A stretch of 64,000 nt of DNA from Tetragonia tetragonoides (taxonomy: Eukaryota > Streptophyta > Magnoliopsida > Caryophyllales > Aizoaceae), in assembly GCA_038025085.1 (NCBI GenBank), contig CM076141.1:21461001-21525000 (forward strand). Direction: 5' to 3'. Made by a program: the position numbers and the translations under genes. Shown here piece after piece: positions 44,766-59,870 of the stretch (positions within the stretch are counted from its first letter, which is position 1; each line of letters opens with the position of its first letter). Under the pieces are notes generated by a model. It ran no database searches. It saw nothing but the letters and a program-made list of their open reading frames with translations, and was not told where the DNA came from.

Positions 44766-44942
44766 CTACAAAAGGGCAATCAAACAATAAGAACATTTAA
44801 ATCACAAACAAGGTGATTTCACGTAAATCCTAACTTCTAGGACTACTACGCTCAACGGCTTTACTTACATTTTATTTTCCCCAAAATGAAACTAATCTTT
44901 ATTAATTCATTTGTTAATCCCATGCAACCTTTTAAATCTAGG

Positions 44943-44956
44943 GCTCTGATACCATT
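44943..44956 (-). other. Tekay-I primer-binding site
   Basis: The minus strand reads AATGGTATCAGAGC right after the 5' LTR, complementary to initiator tRNA-Met. Confidence 0.87.
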
Positions 44957-46791
44957 TGTTACACCTTTACAACGATTTCCTAGGAGTTATCGACGTCGTT
45001 GTGCACGACTCAACACCACTGAACCGCCCCAAACCCGAGGGTTGCTACTGCCAAATTTTTGCTAAGGAATAAATGCTAAGTAGAATGAAAAGTTAGGTGT
45101 CAAAAGGGAGCAAACTAAACAAACTAAAACAAATTAAAACATTAATATCAGAGTTATCTATAAGGTGAACTTAGGTCCATTAAAATATTATTACAACTTT
45201 GCCTTCTAGGGCACAAACCAAATATCCCACAAACCAAAAGAAATAACCAGTCTAGAGAACAAGCCCACATCTAACTCCAAGGCTACACGTCCTCACTCAG
45301 CAACACCTGCACTTTGGTTTCCGTGACGGAAACAAGGTACAGAAGAAAAGAGAAGCAACAAAACAAAACAAAAATCAGATAAACTGAATAAACATCGTCC
45401 ATACCAAGTAAAAACACTTTCGCAAACCCTACTTGAATTTTAGAAGAATCATTGAAATTCATTTGCATGCACAAGTAATCACACAATCAAGCACACGCAT
45501 ACTCGATATTCAATTACATGCAAATCTTGCTTTAGTGATCATTCGACACAGTTAGACAAACCATCTTGATTAGAGTAATAAGAGAGCAAATAGAACATCG
45601 ATTACCCATGATGTTCATCCATTGAAATTGACATGCCATGGACTTACTCTAGTGTATAACACACAATCTCTAACATAATAATCGATACATAGAGAGGTGT
45701 CCATAAGTAACTTGAGAATCACGCATTCCTAGACTACGTCAATTAGATGTACTCTCGATTGCTCGACTACTCCTAGGGATCCATTAGGAGTCTTATTCTC
45801 ATTTACAATTCAATTCACATAATTTGCATTGGTTGACTTAGTGGTACAACGAGAGCACGACTCACTACTTCAATTCATGCTTATGACAATGAATAGTAAT
45901 AACGACGAGAATGACATTTATGCATAATAAAAATAATCATGTTTGATATATATCTAATGAAATTTCGGAAGCACTTCGGCAGGAAAACATGATATCCAAA
46001 ATTTGACATTCAACAAATACATCAAACAAAGTATAATAGGTGCTCATTAGCACTCAATAATAACCCATTCAATTTAGCACGTATATTATATCATAATAAT
46101 ATTAATCAATCCAACATCACCATATTTATTTAATAATTAGCATATGAACTAATTAATTAACGAAACTTCATAAACTCAACATGCTCATTAAAATCCATAA
46201 TTACAGCGAAGAATATAATTCTAATTCTCATGATAAACGACGATATAATTTAATCATGCTTCGCATATTAAATTCACAACAAATAGGCATTTAGCACATA
46301 ACAAGTCAAAAACTTTTTATGGGTTTTGGAAGGAGGTAGCCACAATCTCTTACCTAACAAACACTCACTTAACAGTGTGTAAGCTTCCAAATCACGGCCC
46401 GATCACGCTTGTCCGCCAGGTCCAAATTAAATACACTTATCGAGACATAATCAGTAAATACGAAAATCTAAACAATAGCAAAATATTAATCTAATATTTT
46501 ATTTAAACTTCTTGATTTATTTACTTTAATCTAGGCTTTCGAAAATCCTGATTCGGGTACCAAACGAGTACAGAAAAATAAAAATAATTAACTAAAAACT
46601 TCTAAAAATCGAAATAATTAAATTATGAAAATTGAAAATGGAAACCCTAACTTACTGTGCAAATCTCGACCACGATCACCACCAAGGGGACCCATGGTCG
46701 GACCCATCAGCACCATCACCCCTCACCGACCGCCCTTGGCCAGTGGTGGCGCATGTGGCTCGCCAGAGCCACGTCGAGGAGAGAGAACACG

Positions 46792-46794
<3 letters not shown>

Positions 46795-46844
<50 letters not shown>
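46795..46844. repeat. (GA)25 tract in Tekay-I 5' LTR
   Basis: 50 bp of GA repeat, about 350 bp downstream of the TATA box on the element's own strand. Ser-Leu and Arg-Glu ORFs across it are artefacts. Confidence 0.95.
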
Positions 46845-46850
<6 letters not shown>

Positions 46851-47194
46851 AGGGGAGGGGGAGGCCACGTCGGCCATCACCAGCGACCGCTTGGAGGCGC
46901 CCTGGCGGTGCCGTGGTGGCGCAGTCGTGCGTAACCAGAGGAGAGAGGCGCGAGAGAAAAATAGAGCATGGGAGAGAGAAGGAGAAAGAGAGATAAAGAA
47001 AGAGAGAAGGTGAGGGCTCACCGGCGGCTAGTCCCTGGCGGCTCTCCGGCAAATGGGGGGCCGAGCAAGGTGAAAGAGAGAGAGAGAGACGCGACTGAGG
47101 GAGAGAGAAAGGAGTGAGAAGTCGGGTGAGAGGAGAGAGAGTGTGTGAGGGTTTTGCTTCAGTTTGCAAACTGATCAAATTGCTCATTGTTTTG

Positions 47195-47202
47195 TTTATA
47201 TA
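47195..47202 (-). promoter_or_regulatory. TATA box in Tekay-I 5' LTR
   Basis: The minus strand reads CTATATAAACAA. The same position is TATA-like in the LTRs near 32810, 25325 and 62685. Confidence 0.6.
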
Positions 47203-47501
47203 GGTCGTCAGTCAACAAAAGTCAATCCCACTAGGTTTAGGAATAAAATTCTGATTTATATGCTAATTAAAACTAATTAAAACAATATGAATAACTCTTA
47301 TTCACACATAAAACAATTTAATTAAATCCTCCAATATTGACAAATATAAATCACGAACTTCTCATAATAATAATTAATATTATTATGGCTTTAATTGAGT
47401 AAATCGAATCATTGACTATAAATACGATTTAATTCTCCGAAACTATTTATAAAAGAATTATAAATCGATATAATAATTATAGAAAATATTGGGGTATCAC
47501 A

Positions 47502-49395
47502 CCCACTCTCTCCGGTGTACCTCACCTCAGTACTCGGTAAGGTTATGCTCGGGGGCTGACTACGAGGGCTTTTGGAACGAGACCTCCTAGGCCCACGGGG
47601 AGCCGCACGATCTTCCTACAAAGACACAAAAGTCAATATGCTGCATATACAAGTGGAAGACATGAATCAAGATTTTACCTCAGAAGTACGTTTCGACATC
47701 AAACGATCCAAGCAGTAGGCCAGGTATACCACTGTATGGTCTAAGCCCTCAACCTCCGGCTGCATGAACTACATCGCCGAGACACCCCTAATAACAATCG
47801 TCAAGTCATTCACACCGAGACTGCATGCGCAAGAAAAACATGGTCATAGGAGGGTCCTCCTAAACCAATTGGCTAACCAAGCATGGATATATCAGTCGAG
47901 TCAGACGGTCCCCCAAGTAGCACTCGAAGCTGAACGGCCCCTCGAACACTGCCTGTAGAGTAGACACCCTTAAGGACTCAATGGTGATATAAGATGGGAC
48001 CCAAGGAATATCGTGAAAATCAGTCCATGTCACCTACAGAATACAAGATCAAATGTCATTCACACCAAACGAACCCAAATAATAAATAAAGACAAGTCAA
48101 AGGCGACATACCTCCGACGCAGCCCGACTCTTATAAGTAACCCGGAAATCCTCCACAGAGGAAAACGGATGGCTGCCTCTACCAACCCACCGAGCACCTA
48201 GTGGGAACATTCTCTAGCCAGGACAATGAGGCCTGAAAATTGGAAAATACTCAAAGAACCAAAACTGTCATACAAGCAGAAATAATCAGATACGGTCTAC
48301 TTCAAAGTATGCATATGCACAAAAAACGAAAAAAAAATGCCTACCTCCAGTATCTTCCAATGGGTAGAAATTGATGTCCTCTGGCTCGTCGCCCTACGCC
48401 TGCAAGCCTGACGACACCATCTCACCAAAGAAGCATAAGCAGGAGCACCGAAGTTGTACATACACTCTTCTTTTGGGCATCGAAGAGAGGCGATCTGGCA
48501 TACACTCTTCTTTTGGGCAAAAATAGCCGCCCCCAACAGTTAAGCTAGAAAGATACGGGCCCGCTGGTCCTTGATGGCCCACTGCTCGGCCAACGCCTCC
48601 CACAACCTCGGCAAGGAGACTCGGTCCTTCTCAAAGGAAAGGGGAACAAGCCCTTATAGCTCAATCAACCTATCGGCCTGCAAGTGGTAGTTCACGTCGT
48701 GCAGCAAAGGACGCCCTCTATAGGACAAGCCCTTCAATATGGTGAACTAATAAAGAGTAGGGAACATCTCTCCTACAGGTATATGAAAGGTGTTCGTCGT
48801 ATCCCAAAACCTCTCCAATAACCCGCGAGAAACCATTCGAGTGTTCCCAGAATGATAAGACGGGATCACAGACAGAAAGTACTCAAAACCCGAATCCCTT
48901 ATTATTCCCCTCGTCCTCTTAGAAAGAGTATCCAACATCATGGCCAAGTTTGAAGTGGACCCATGAGCCTAGCCAACAAACAAAAATTTTCTCAATACCC
49001 CATATACTACAAATTCAGCCCAAATAATTCCACACAAATATTATATACAACTGACCACCAATCCAGTACAATCGCAATTTGTTCGTGTGCCGAAGCACTA
49101 ACAATTCTAAATTTTCAGTGCAAAATAAACGAACTGAATAAAACCGAAGAAGTAAAAAACATACCAGTCGTAAGTTGGACAGATGACTCTGTCTGTCGAG
49201 CAGCAGAATACTACGATCCCAAGCCTCCGTCGGACGCCAATCCAAACGCATGAACGAGTCCTAATATAAAGTCGCCCAGTCTGAATGGTGCGGGGGAGGA
49301 ACACGAGATAACGGAAACCCAATATGAAAGAGGTCACGGTTTTCCTCTTCCTCGGTCATGGGGCGCTTCCCATTGTCTTTAGGAGCCAGAGACAA
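47502..49395 (-). pseudogene. Tat-2 antisense plant-mobile-domain gene, truncated
   Basis: Homologue of the Tat-1 gene at 3484-14626, on the same strand and in the same relative place. Exon 1 begins where Tat-1 has its ATG but reads CTG (LAPKDNGKRPMTEEEENRD, about 49395), then DSFMRLDWRPTEAWD. Exon 2 (from about 48960) holds FEYFLSVIPS, LLERFWDTTNTFHIPVGEM and an altered C-terminal part containing MYNFGAPAYASLVRW. Later exons carry VTWTDFHDIPWVPSYITI, FEGPFSFECYLGDRLTRLI and a last Arg/Pro-rich exon that is cut at 47502 by the Tekay-I LTR. GT/AG borders are visible near 48340, 48032 and 47680/47620. Damage includes the lost start codon, stops, and a duplication at 48466-48520. Confidence 0.72.
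48462..48522. repeat. Local duplication in Tat-2 mobile-domain exon 2
   Basis: CATACACTCTTCTTTTGGGC occurs at about 48459 and again at about 48500, a direct duplication with a unit of about 41 bp that disrupts the reading frame. Confidence 0.85.
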
Positions 49396-49939
49396 ATATT
49401 TCAAGCTTTTTAATTCTACAAGCACAAATTTCAAGTGTCAGATTCGCAATATACAAGGATCCATTCAACAATGCAACCCGAAATTAAGTTACCAGGCGAA
49501 AAATTAAACAAGTTCAAGACAAAAAGAAAGGAATTTGGTCAAGAATTGACTCACCTTCAAGAACTTGGAAGCTCTCGACAATGGCTGTGGGAACCCAAAG
49601 AAGACGAAGCAAAGCAAAAGGAAATGAAGCAAAACGTGAAGAAGAACTTGCAAAAACCCGGTATATTCAGCTCATGCGAGCGCCACTAGCGGCGCTCGCG
49701 TAGACAGCCTGGGCCGCACACGTGGACCCCCTGCTAACCCCACATCATGATTTCAGCCCAAAATTCGTTATTTTGCACAGTTCATTCGAGACAAAAATCA
49801 GAACCAAGTGCGCAGGATTAGGCCCCTTGGCCCACAAATTCAAAATTCAATAGTTGGCACATTTTACGATGCCGTCTACTGTCAGGTAAAACTAACCCGT
49901 TTTTTTTTTAAGATCCCCCAAATGCACAAGCCCATGTAT
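49396..49939. other. Tat-2 spacer upstream of the antisense gene
   Basis: Noncoding. The part next to the gene would be its promoter/leader on the minus strand. A GC-rich word GCGCCACTAGCGGCGCTCGC is at 49679. No gene or RNA feature recognised. Confidence 0.45.
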
Positions 49940-50700
49940 TTTCTGGCACTATTCATTTATTCGAGACTATTTATTTGTTGACAGCCAGTGATCGCCAGTT
50001 CAAGCCTAGGTATTCTGAAGCACTATTTATTTAGTGACAGCCCGTGATCGCCAGTTCAAGCCTAGATGCTCTCTGGCACTATTTATTTGGTGACAGCCTG
50101 TGGTTGCCAATTCAAGCCCAGGTATTCTCTGGCACTATTTATTTGGTGACAGCCAGTGATCGCCAGTTCAAGCCCAGGTATTCTCTGTCACTATTTATTT
50201 GGGGACAACCAGTGATCGCCAGTTCAAGCCAAGGTATTCTCTGGCACTATTTATTTGGTGACAGCCAGTGATCGCCAGTTCAAGCCTAGGTATTCTCTGG
50301 CACTATTTATTTGGTGACAGCCAGTGATCGGCAAGCCCACGTATTCTCCGGCACTATTTATTTGTTGACAGCAAGTAATCGCCAGTTCAAGCCGAAGTGT
50401 TCACTAGCACTATTTATTTTGTCATAGCTAGTGATCGAAAACCGTCTTCAAGCCCAGGTATTTTCTGGCACTATTTATTTTGTGACAGCTAGTGATCGCA
50501 AACTGTCTTCAAGCCCAAGTATTCTCTGGCACTATTTATTTGGTGACAGCCAATGATCGCAAACTGTCTTCAAGCACAGGTATTCTCTGGCACTATTTAT
50601 TTTGTAACAGCCAATGATCCCAAACTGTGTTCAAGCCTAGGAATTCTCTAGCACCATTCATTTTGCGACAACCAATGATCGCCAATGCGGTCAAACTGTC
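49940..50700. repeat. Tat-2 tandem array, unit about 56 bp
   Basis: About 13 units of TATTCTCTGGCACTATTTAT, TTGGTGACAGCCAGTGATCG and a linker CCAGTTCAAGCCCAGG, spaced 56 bp in the regular part (50075, 50131, 50187) and more divergent after 50330, where some units carry AAACTGTCTTCAAGC in place of CCAGTTCAAGC. It lies just upstream of the polypurine tract. The position matches the Tat-1 array but the sequence is unrelated to it. Confidence 0.93.
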
Positions 50701-51259
50701 TTTTTGTGTCAGTCTATGATTGCTTAAACTATTAAGGTTATACTGCCCTTTGTTTTTTATATGTTTCAGTCTATGACTGCCAGTGCATTTGAACTGTTTA
50801 TATGTTTTTTTAACCATTTACAACCGTCATTTTGATTGTTGTCTCGTCGATGTTTTTGTTTCTCTTGCAAGGACGGAATCTCGGCATCCGCCGAGTGATG
50901 TTTAATCGTTGTTTGCTGAAGAAAAAACATTCCATACTGTTCATTCTCAACTACAGCAAATCACGAACGAAGCATGATCGCGTTGTCTCATTAACTGTTT
51001 TTTTATCTTCTCTGAATATAGGTCCGTTGCAGTCATCAATTCCACGAGCATTTTGCCACTGCTAACTATTACCTTATTTTTCCTGTGTTCACAGAGATGA
51101 AATCTTAGCGCCCACCGAGAATGCCTTAGTCCAGGTTTGCTTTTATATGCATGCATACTTTACACTCTCACACACCAAGTGCACAACAGCATCTTGCATG
51201 TCGCCTTCGAAATACTTTGATCTTTCCTTTTACCCAAGCTCGATCAAAGTGGGGACTTC
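50701..51259 (+). other. Tat-2 3' internal end with polypurine tract
   Basis: Noncoding. 51067-51259 matches 17626-17815. The polypurine tract AAAGTGGGGACTTC (about 51246-51259) abuts the LTR start TGTAGACGCC. Confidence 0.75.
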
Positions 51260-51741
51260 TGTAGACGCCTAAAAAGCGTCGTCAGATTTCTCCGCAAAAG
51301 CACGATGATGAAAGGAATAATTTATAAACTTGAATGCTATTTTTGCTTTGATAGGTAAAATAAAGTCTCAGGTTTTTCTCCGATCACTCCTTTATTTCGA
51401 TCACATTCAAAAGCCTCGTTTAAGAGTTTTACAACGACACATCTCGTGTCTTTTTCCGACCCCAGGTTACAAAGTTGATAACCGAGGGTAAAACCGTCTT
51501 TTACCACGCAGGGGTAAAAAGGTCTTTCCCCATTTTTCTAATATTAAAAATTCCTCCGAAATTCAAAATTGATTGAATGTCGTCATTATGACGACATCCA
51601 GCTGGCAGCCCCAGAGCCGCCAGCGGCGCTGATAATTTCGCCAGGGCCGCCAGCGCTGTGGCAAGGGCCATCAACGGCCCTCGCTGGGTCTCCTTAGGCC
51701 CATATTTTTTCAAGCTCGATCTCCAAATTTAGGCCTCCCTT

Positions 51742-54431
<2,690 letters not shown>

Positions 54432-54713
54432 TTCTACCCTCCTTAAAAGAAGTTTCGTCCCGAAACTTGAGACATGAAGTAATCACTTCCCAAAACAAAA
54501 CGAGTTTACCTATACGAAGGTATAAAACAATTTCTAGGACACTAACATATGCAATATGAGCAAGTACGATCGTGATTCTAAGTTGATTAGCATGCACCTT
54601 GCAATGCTTGAACATGCAATTCGTGCAAAGCGATAAACAAAACGAAATTTTGAGGCGTGACATTCTACCCTCCTTAAAAGGAGTTTCGTCCCAAAACTCA
54701 AGTGGGACTAGTA
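54432..54713 (-). other. Tekay-D 3' UTR and duplicated polypurine motif
   Basis: Next to the LTR the minus strand reads CTTTTAAGGAGGGTAGAA, the polypurine tract. A near-identical motif with its flank (GACATTCTACCCTCCTTAAA) recurs about 230 bp further in, at about 54660. The rest is noncoding. Confidence 0.75.
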
Positions 54714-57700
54714 CCTTCTAGGAAGAGGTCTGGATACTTCTCGCGCATCATGGATTCAGCTTCCCATGTTGCTTCCTCTTGACCTTGTCGAGACCAAACG
54801 ACTTTGACGATTGGAATAGTCTTTGTTCGAGGTTGAGCGGTCTTTGCGATCCAGTATCTTGATAGGACGCTCTTCATAAGTCAAACTTTCATCGAGATCG
54901 ATCGTTTCAGGTTGAACGACATGAGTTGGATCATGTACGTATAGCTTCAACTGAGAGACATGAAACACACTGTGGACTTTTGCAAGTTCCACAGGTAAAG
55001 CTAATCGATAAGCAACCTCACCAATCCTTTCCAGGATCTCGTAAGGACTAATGTAACGAGGACTCAATTTCCCCTTACGACCAAAACGCATGACACCTTT
55101 GGTAGAAGATACTCGCAAAGGTACCTTGCTTCCTACCTCAAACTCATCAGGTCTACGACCTCTATCTGCGTACGATTTCTGGCTATCTTGAGCACTACAC
55201 ATCTTTGCTTGAATCACTTTGACCACATCGACGGTCTGCTGGATCATTTTACGACTCAAAACTGCAGTTTCACTAATATCGTTCCAACAAACTGGCGATC
55301 TACACTTCCTACCATACAACGCTTCATATGGCGCTCGATCAATGCTTGATTGATAGCTATTGTTGTAAGAAAACTCTTTCAACGGGATGTGAGTATCCCA
55401 CGAGCCTTGATACTCGAGAGCACACGCTCGAAACATATCCTCCAAAGTCTGAATTGTTCTTTCCATCTGACCATCAGTCGCAGGATGAAAAGCAGTACTG
55501 AACTTCAATTTGCTTCCAAAAGCTTCTTGCAATTTCTGCCAAAAATGTGATAGAAATCTCGAATCTCTATCTGAAACGATATCCTCTGGAACACCATGAA
55601 GTCTCATGACTTCCTTGACTTAAGCATCCGCTAGCTTCTCCATTTCCCAAGTGTTATTCATTTGGATGAATCTCGCAACTTTTGTCAAACGATCCACAAC
55701 TACCCAAATGGCGTTGTTCTTCTTCTGTGTCAATGGTAAACCCATGACAAAGTCCATTGAAATTGAATTCCATTTCCACGTAGGGACCTCAAGCGATTGA
55801 ATCATTCCACCAGGTCTCTTGTGTTCGATCTTCACCTTCTGGCACGTTAGACACTTAGCCACGAATTCAGCGACATCTTGTTTCATTCCTTTCCACCAGA
55901 ACATTTGGCGAAGGTCTTTGTAAAGCTTGTCTTGACCAATAGAAAAGTCCTCGGATCTACCCTCGTCTTTGTGGCGTAGAATCCACTGAAGATCCTCATC
56001 AGTACTCTGTTTATCCTTGATCTCGTCGACTATGGTTGGTCGAACTGACATATGTGCTAAGGTACATTGAACGTCACCTTTCAGCACCATCTCCACATCT
56101 AGACTCTGCAAGTCACGAATGATCTCCCTTGGAAGTACTAAAGCAATGTTCAACGTATGATGAGCCTTTCTACTCAAAGTGTCAGCTACCACGTTAGCTT
56201 TCCCTTCGTGATACTGTAACTCGATGTCGTACTCTGTTAATAACTCTAGCCATCTTATTTGTCGCATATTCAATTCCTTTTGTGTGAATATGTACTTGAG
56301 ACTTTTGTGGTCCGTAAACATCTTGACAGCAGAACCATAAAGATAATGTCTCCAAATCTTTAAGGCAAATACGACAGCAGCGAGCTCTAAGTCGTGAGTA
56401 GGGTAATTATCCTCGTGCTTCTTCAGTTGTCTTGAGGCATAAGCCACTACCTTACCAAGTTGCATCAAAAAACAGCCTAAGCCATGCTTAGACACGTCAC
56501 TATAGACTTCGTACCCTTCAATTCCCGATGGCAAAGTCAAAATCGCCGCGCTTGTAAGACGTTTCTTCAGCTCTTGAAAAGCAGCTTCACACTTTTCCGA
56601 CCACACGAACTTCGTCGTCTTTTTCATCAAGTTTGTCATAGGCTGCGTTATCTTGGAAAATCCTTCCACAAACCTACGATAGTAACCAACTAACCCAAGA
56701 AAACATCTGACCTCGGTCACGCTCTTCGGTGCGGACCAGTCTATAACAACTCTAATCTTTTCCGGGTCAACAGCAACTCCACTCTTAGACACCACATGTC
56801 CTAAGAAGGAAACAGTTTCTAACCAAAACTCGCACTTCAACAGCTTGGCGTACAACTGTTGTCGTCTCAAAATCTCCAAAACGGTTCGCAAGTGTTGCTC
56901 GTGCTCATCAGCGTTCTTCGAATAGACCAAAATATCGTCAATAAAGACAACAACGAACTGATCAAGATAAGGATGGAATGTACGGTTCATCAAATCCATA
57001 AACTTCGCAGGTGCATTCGTCAACCCAAAAGGCATCACCGTGAACTCGTAGTGTCCATTCGTCGTCCTAAACGCGGTCTTTGCAATGTCAGGATCGGAAA
57101 TCCTGAGTTGATGGTATCCTGAACGTAGATCGATCTTGGAGAAAACGGTCGCTCCACAAAGTTGGTCAAATAGGTCGTCAATCCTCGGAAGTGGAAAACG
57201 ATTCTTGATCGTGATCTTGTTCAACTCTCGGTAGTCTATGCACAGTCTCACACTACCGTCCTTGTTAAGTACGAACAGAACAGGAGCACCCCAAGGCGAT
57301 ACACTCGGGCGTATGTATCCCTTCTCCAGTAGTTCCTCGAGTTGCGTTTTCGGTTCTTTCATCTCTGCAGGAGCCATACGATACGGAGCTTTCGAGATCG
57401 GAGCAGAACCTGGAGCTAAGTCAATCGTGAAGTCGATAATGCGTTGCGAAGGCATTCCTGGAATCTCGTCTAGAAAGACGTCAGCGTACTCCAAAACAAT
57501 TGGAATAGGTTTTGAAACTTCGGCTTCTCGACTTGTATCCACTACATGACATAGGTAAATCTCTTCACCTTTAGTCATACACTCCTTTGCTTTCATGGTT
57601 GCCACTACCTTCAACTTTTGCTTAACCACAACTCCTTTGTAGGTAATCCTCCTACCCTTTGGTCCACGCAACGACACACGTTGTTCAAAGCATTCAATCT

Positions 57701-58037
57701 TAGCCCTATACTTAACTAACCAATCCATTCCCAAAATCACGTCAAAATCCTTCAAATCGATCTGAATCAAATCTGCAGGCAAATCGGAACCAGCTATCCT
57801 AATCGGACACTTTTCATACAACGCTTTACAATTAACAATCGTTCCATCTGGCATCCTAATATTTGCACTATACACAGAACTAGGCTCTAAACCTATATTA
57901 GATGCAAAGCTCTTAGAAAGAACAGAGTGTGTTGCACCACTATCAAACAAAACAAAAGCAGGTTGAGAGTTAACGAGAAAAGTACCAGTGATCACATTCG
58001 GGTTCGCCTCAGCTTCATAGCACATAAACCCTTCCAT
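54714..58037 (-). pseudogene. pol: Tekay-D pol: PR, RT, RNase H, IN, chromodomain
   Basis: The best-preserved polyprotein in the window. The 805-codon ORF 58037-55620 has protease ([14 protein letters not shown]), reverse transcriptase ([29 protein letters not shown] with the catalytic Asp pair), RNase H ([50 protein letters not shown]) and the integrase start with CLTCQ. A stop (TAA, 55619-55621) separates the second ORF (55607-54756), which has integrase core text [14 protein letters not shown] with an Asp and [13 protein letters not shown] with the Glu, then the C-terminal domain ([12 protein letters not shown]). A frameshift near 54820 puts the chromodomain ([16 protein letters not shown], 54714-54815) in another frame. 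A 37-residue deletion between two GQD repeats removed the zinc-finger His pair. Three lesions thus inactivate it. The ATG at 58037 follows a TGA made by a 1-nt loss; gag and pol were probably one ORF. Confidence 0.9.
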
Positions 58038-59126
58038 TCACCCCCTATTGTTGTTGTTGTTCTGCACGGGGTTGGCAGGTGTGGGAAGTAGTGCTTGATT
58101 ATTCGCAGCAGGAGCAGCAGTATTGTTGCGGTTGTTGTTGTTGTAACCCCCATTTCCACGGTAGTTACCACCATTTCCGTGATTCGCATTTTCATTTCCA
58201 CCACGATTGTAGTTGTTATCGCGGTTCTGACCATTGTCGTTCCTTCTACGACTCCAGCATTCAGAAGCTTTGTGACCAGGCTTGTTGCACTCGTAGCATT
58301 GAAGTACATCGCCACGACAGTTCTTGCCAGGATGCGTCTTGTTCCAGCGACTACAAGGCGTATTCCTCCTAGCTAAGATCGTAGCTCTATAACTATTCGA
58401 GTCACGATTCTTGTTCCCGTTGTGGTTCTAACCACCTTGGTTGTTGTGATTGCCGTTGTTCGGCCTTGGCCTCTTATCTACGCCACCTGACTGGGAAGAA
58501 TTCCCTTCGTCACGTTTATGCTTTCCGAGCAACGAATCACGACGATCCACAACACGCTCCTAGTTCAAGGCTTTCTCATACGCTCCCTGGAATGTCAGCG
58601 AGTTTCCCATAACAAAACGCTGTATGTCCCACTTCAAACCATCCTCGAACCTCTCGACCCATTCAGCTTCGGTCGTTACCAAGTTAGGTGCAACAGCAGC
58701 AAGCTCGTTGAACTTTGTTGCGTACTCAGCTACAGATAGCTTTCCTTGATAGATGTTCTCGAATTCCCGTTGCTTCTGGCGACGGACAGCTCTTGGATAG
58801 AACCGTTCACGAATAGAATCTTTGAACTCGGTCCACCCATATTCCTCAATGGTGAGTAGATCAGTGCCCACATCGCTCCACCACTTGTTAGCCTCACCCT
58901 TCAGGAAGTACGTAGAGGTGTTGACCTTCATGTTGTTGGGCCGATTAGTCGCCCTAAACAACTTCTCGAACTCTATTATCCAATTCTCCAACTTGGTGGG
59001 CTCAGAGCAACCCTCAAACGTCGGAGGTTTGAGTGCATCGAAATCCCTAAAGTTGCGCGTCTCAGGGTTCTGCGCGTTGTGATCTTGCTCTTGGCGCTCT
59101 AGCTGGCGCGTGATGTGCTCGACCAC
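58030..59126 (-). pseudogene. gag: Tekay-D gag
   Basis: Starts at the ATG at 59126 (MVEHITRQLERQEQDHN). It carries the gag core (PPTFEGCSEPTKLENW, FLKGEANKWWSDVG, FYPRAVRRQKQREFENIY, WVERFEDGLKWDIQRF) to a TAG at about 58562, where Tekay-II has a Gln codon. The reading continues with a basic Asn/Gly linker, a first cluster in which a Cys is Trp (CSRWNKTHPGKNC), and an intact CCHC knuckle CYECNKPGHKASEC (about 58258-58299), then an Asn-rich tail and a TGA next to pol. A second stop lies in the linker near 58430. Structural protein that packages element RNA. Confidence 0.87.
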
Positions 59127-59870
59127 GTTGGTAAGACCTACTTCTAGTCCCGCGAATCAGTCGTTGGTTTCCATTATAACAAATCTGAGACATAAAAGAG
59201 CAATGGTTGATCACCATTTCAGCAAAATTGGCACATTCGACCCAAATTGAGCTCTGGTTGAGAGATATAGGTTATAATTGAAACCAATCCCTTGACATTT
59301 AGCAAATAGCATATAAGTTTCAATGATCGACCTTACATTGTACGTCTAAGCAACATACTTGCTTTGAATGTTCTCAGTTCCCATGCATAATAGTTCGATA
59401 TGCAATAACAAAGTAGACACATTGGTCTCACACGAATGATAAGCAATGATATTCGCAGTTCACACATCGAGACTCCATACTATTTTAGTAGGGCAATAAA
59501 CAATGACATTTGATTGCATACAATACATGTTAGCCTTTGGCTTACAATTGATATGATGATGCTCAATGAAAATTTCGCCATAACTCCGACATGGATTTCC
59601 CATCATGTCTAGGCAATACGAGATAACATTATGAAGCTATGAGTCAACCATGCAATTATGTGATAAAACGATCATATAGAACAAATTCTCAACGATATCA
59701 TATAATCAAATGAAATAGTCTTACAATGAGACAAATTGCAAGTAAATAGTAATCATAATTATTTGTTGCCTATGCAACTACACAAACATCAAAATTGATT
59801 ACGTAGGGCCATCACAATAGCTAAAAGTTCAATAAAACTCAAGTAAAACTAATAAGGCAATAATCTAGTT
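59127..59870 (-). other. Tekay-D leader between extra ORF and gag
   Basis: About 744 bp, AT-rich and noncoding, conserved with 34301-35039. Such a long spacer means gag translation would need reinitiation, an internal entry site, or splicing. Confidence 0.65.

Larger units (their letters stand above)
30803..47501 (-). mobile_element. Tekay-I chromovirus, decayed, with nested elements
   Basis: This is read on the minus strand. The 5' LTR is 44957-47501, primer-binding site 44943-44956, extra ORF 43788-44765, gag about 40560-41577, pol 38770-40559, and a partial 3' LTR 30803-32825. The two LTR pieces share subfamily-specific text (for example CCTCACTCAGCAACACCTGC and CCCTAACTTA.TGTGCAA) that differs from Tekay-II and Tekay-D. 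Tekay-II (32826-38769) sits in the 3' LTR, and a deletion at 38769/38770 removed the rest of that LTR, the 3' UTR and the integrase end. CACTA-3 lies in the leader. Flanking TSDs cannot be checked because the left end is lost. Confidence 0.75.
44957..47501 (-). repeat. Tekay-I 5' LTR, 2545 bp
   Basis: TGTTACACCTTTACAACG to GGGGTATCACA. It has a GA tract at 46795-46844 and a TATA box (minus strand) at 47195-47202. After it comes CCCACTCTCTCC of the Tat-2 mobile-domain gene. Confidence 0.88.
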
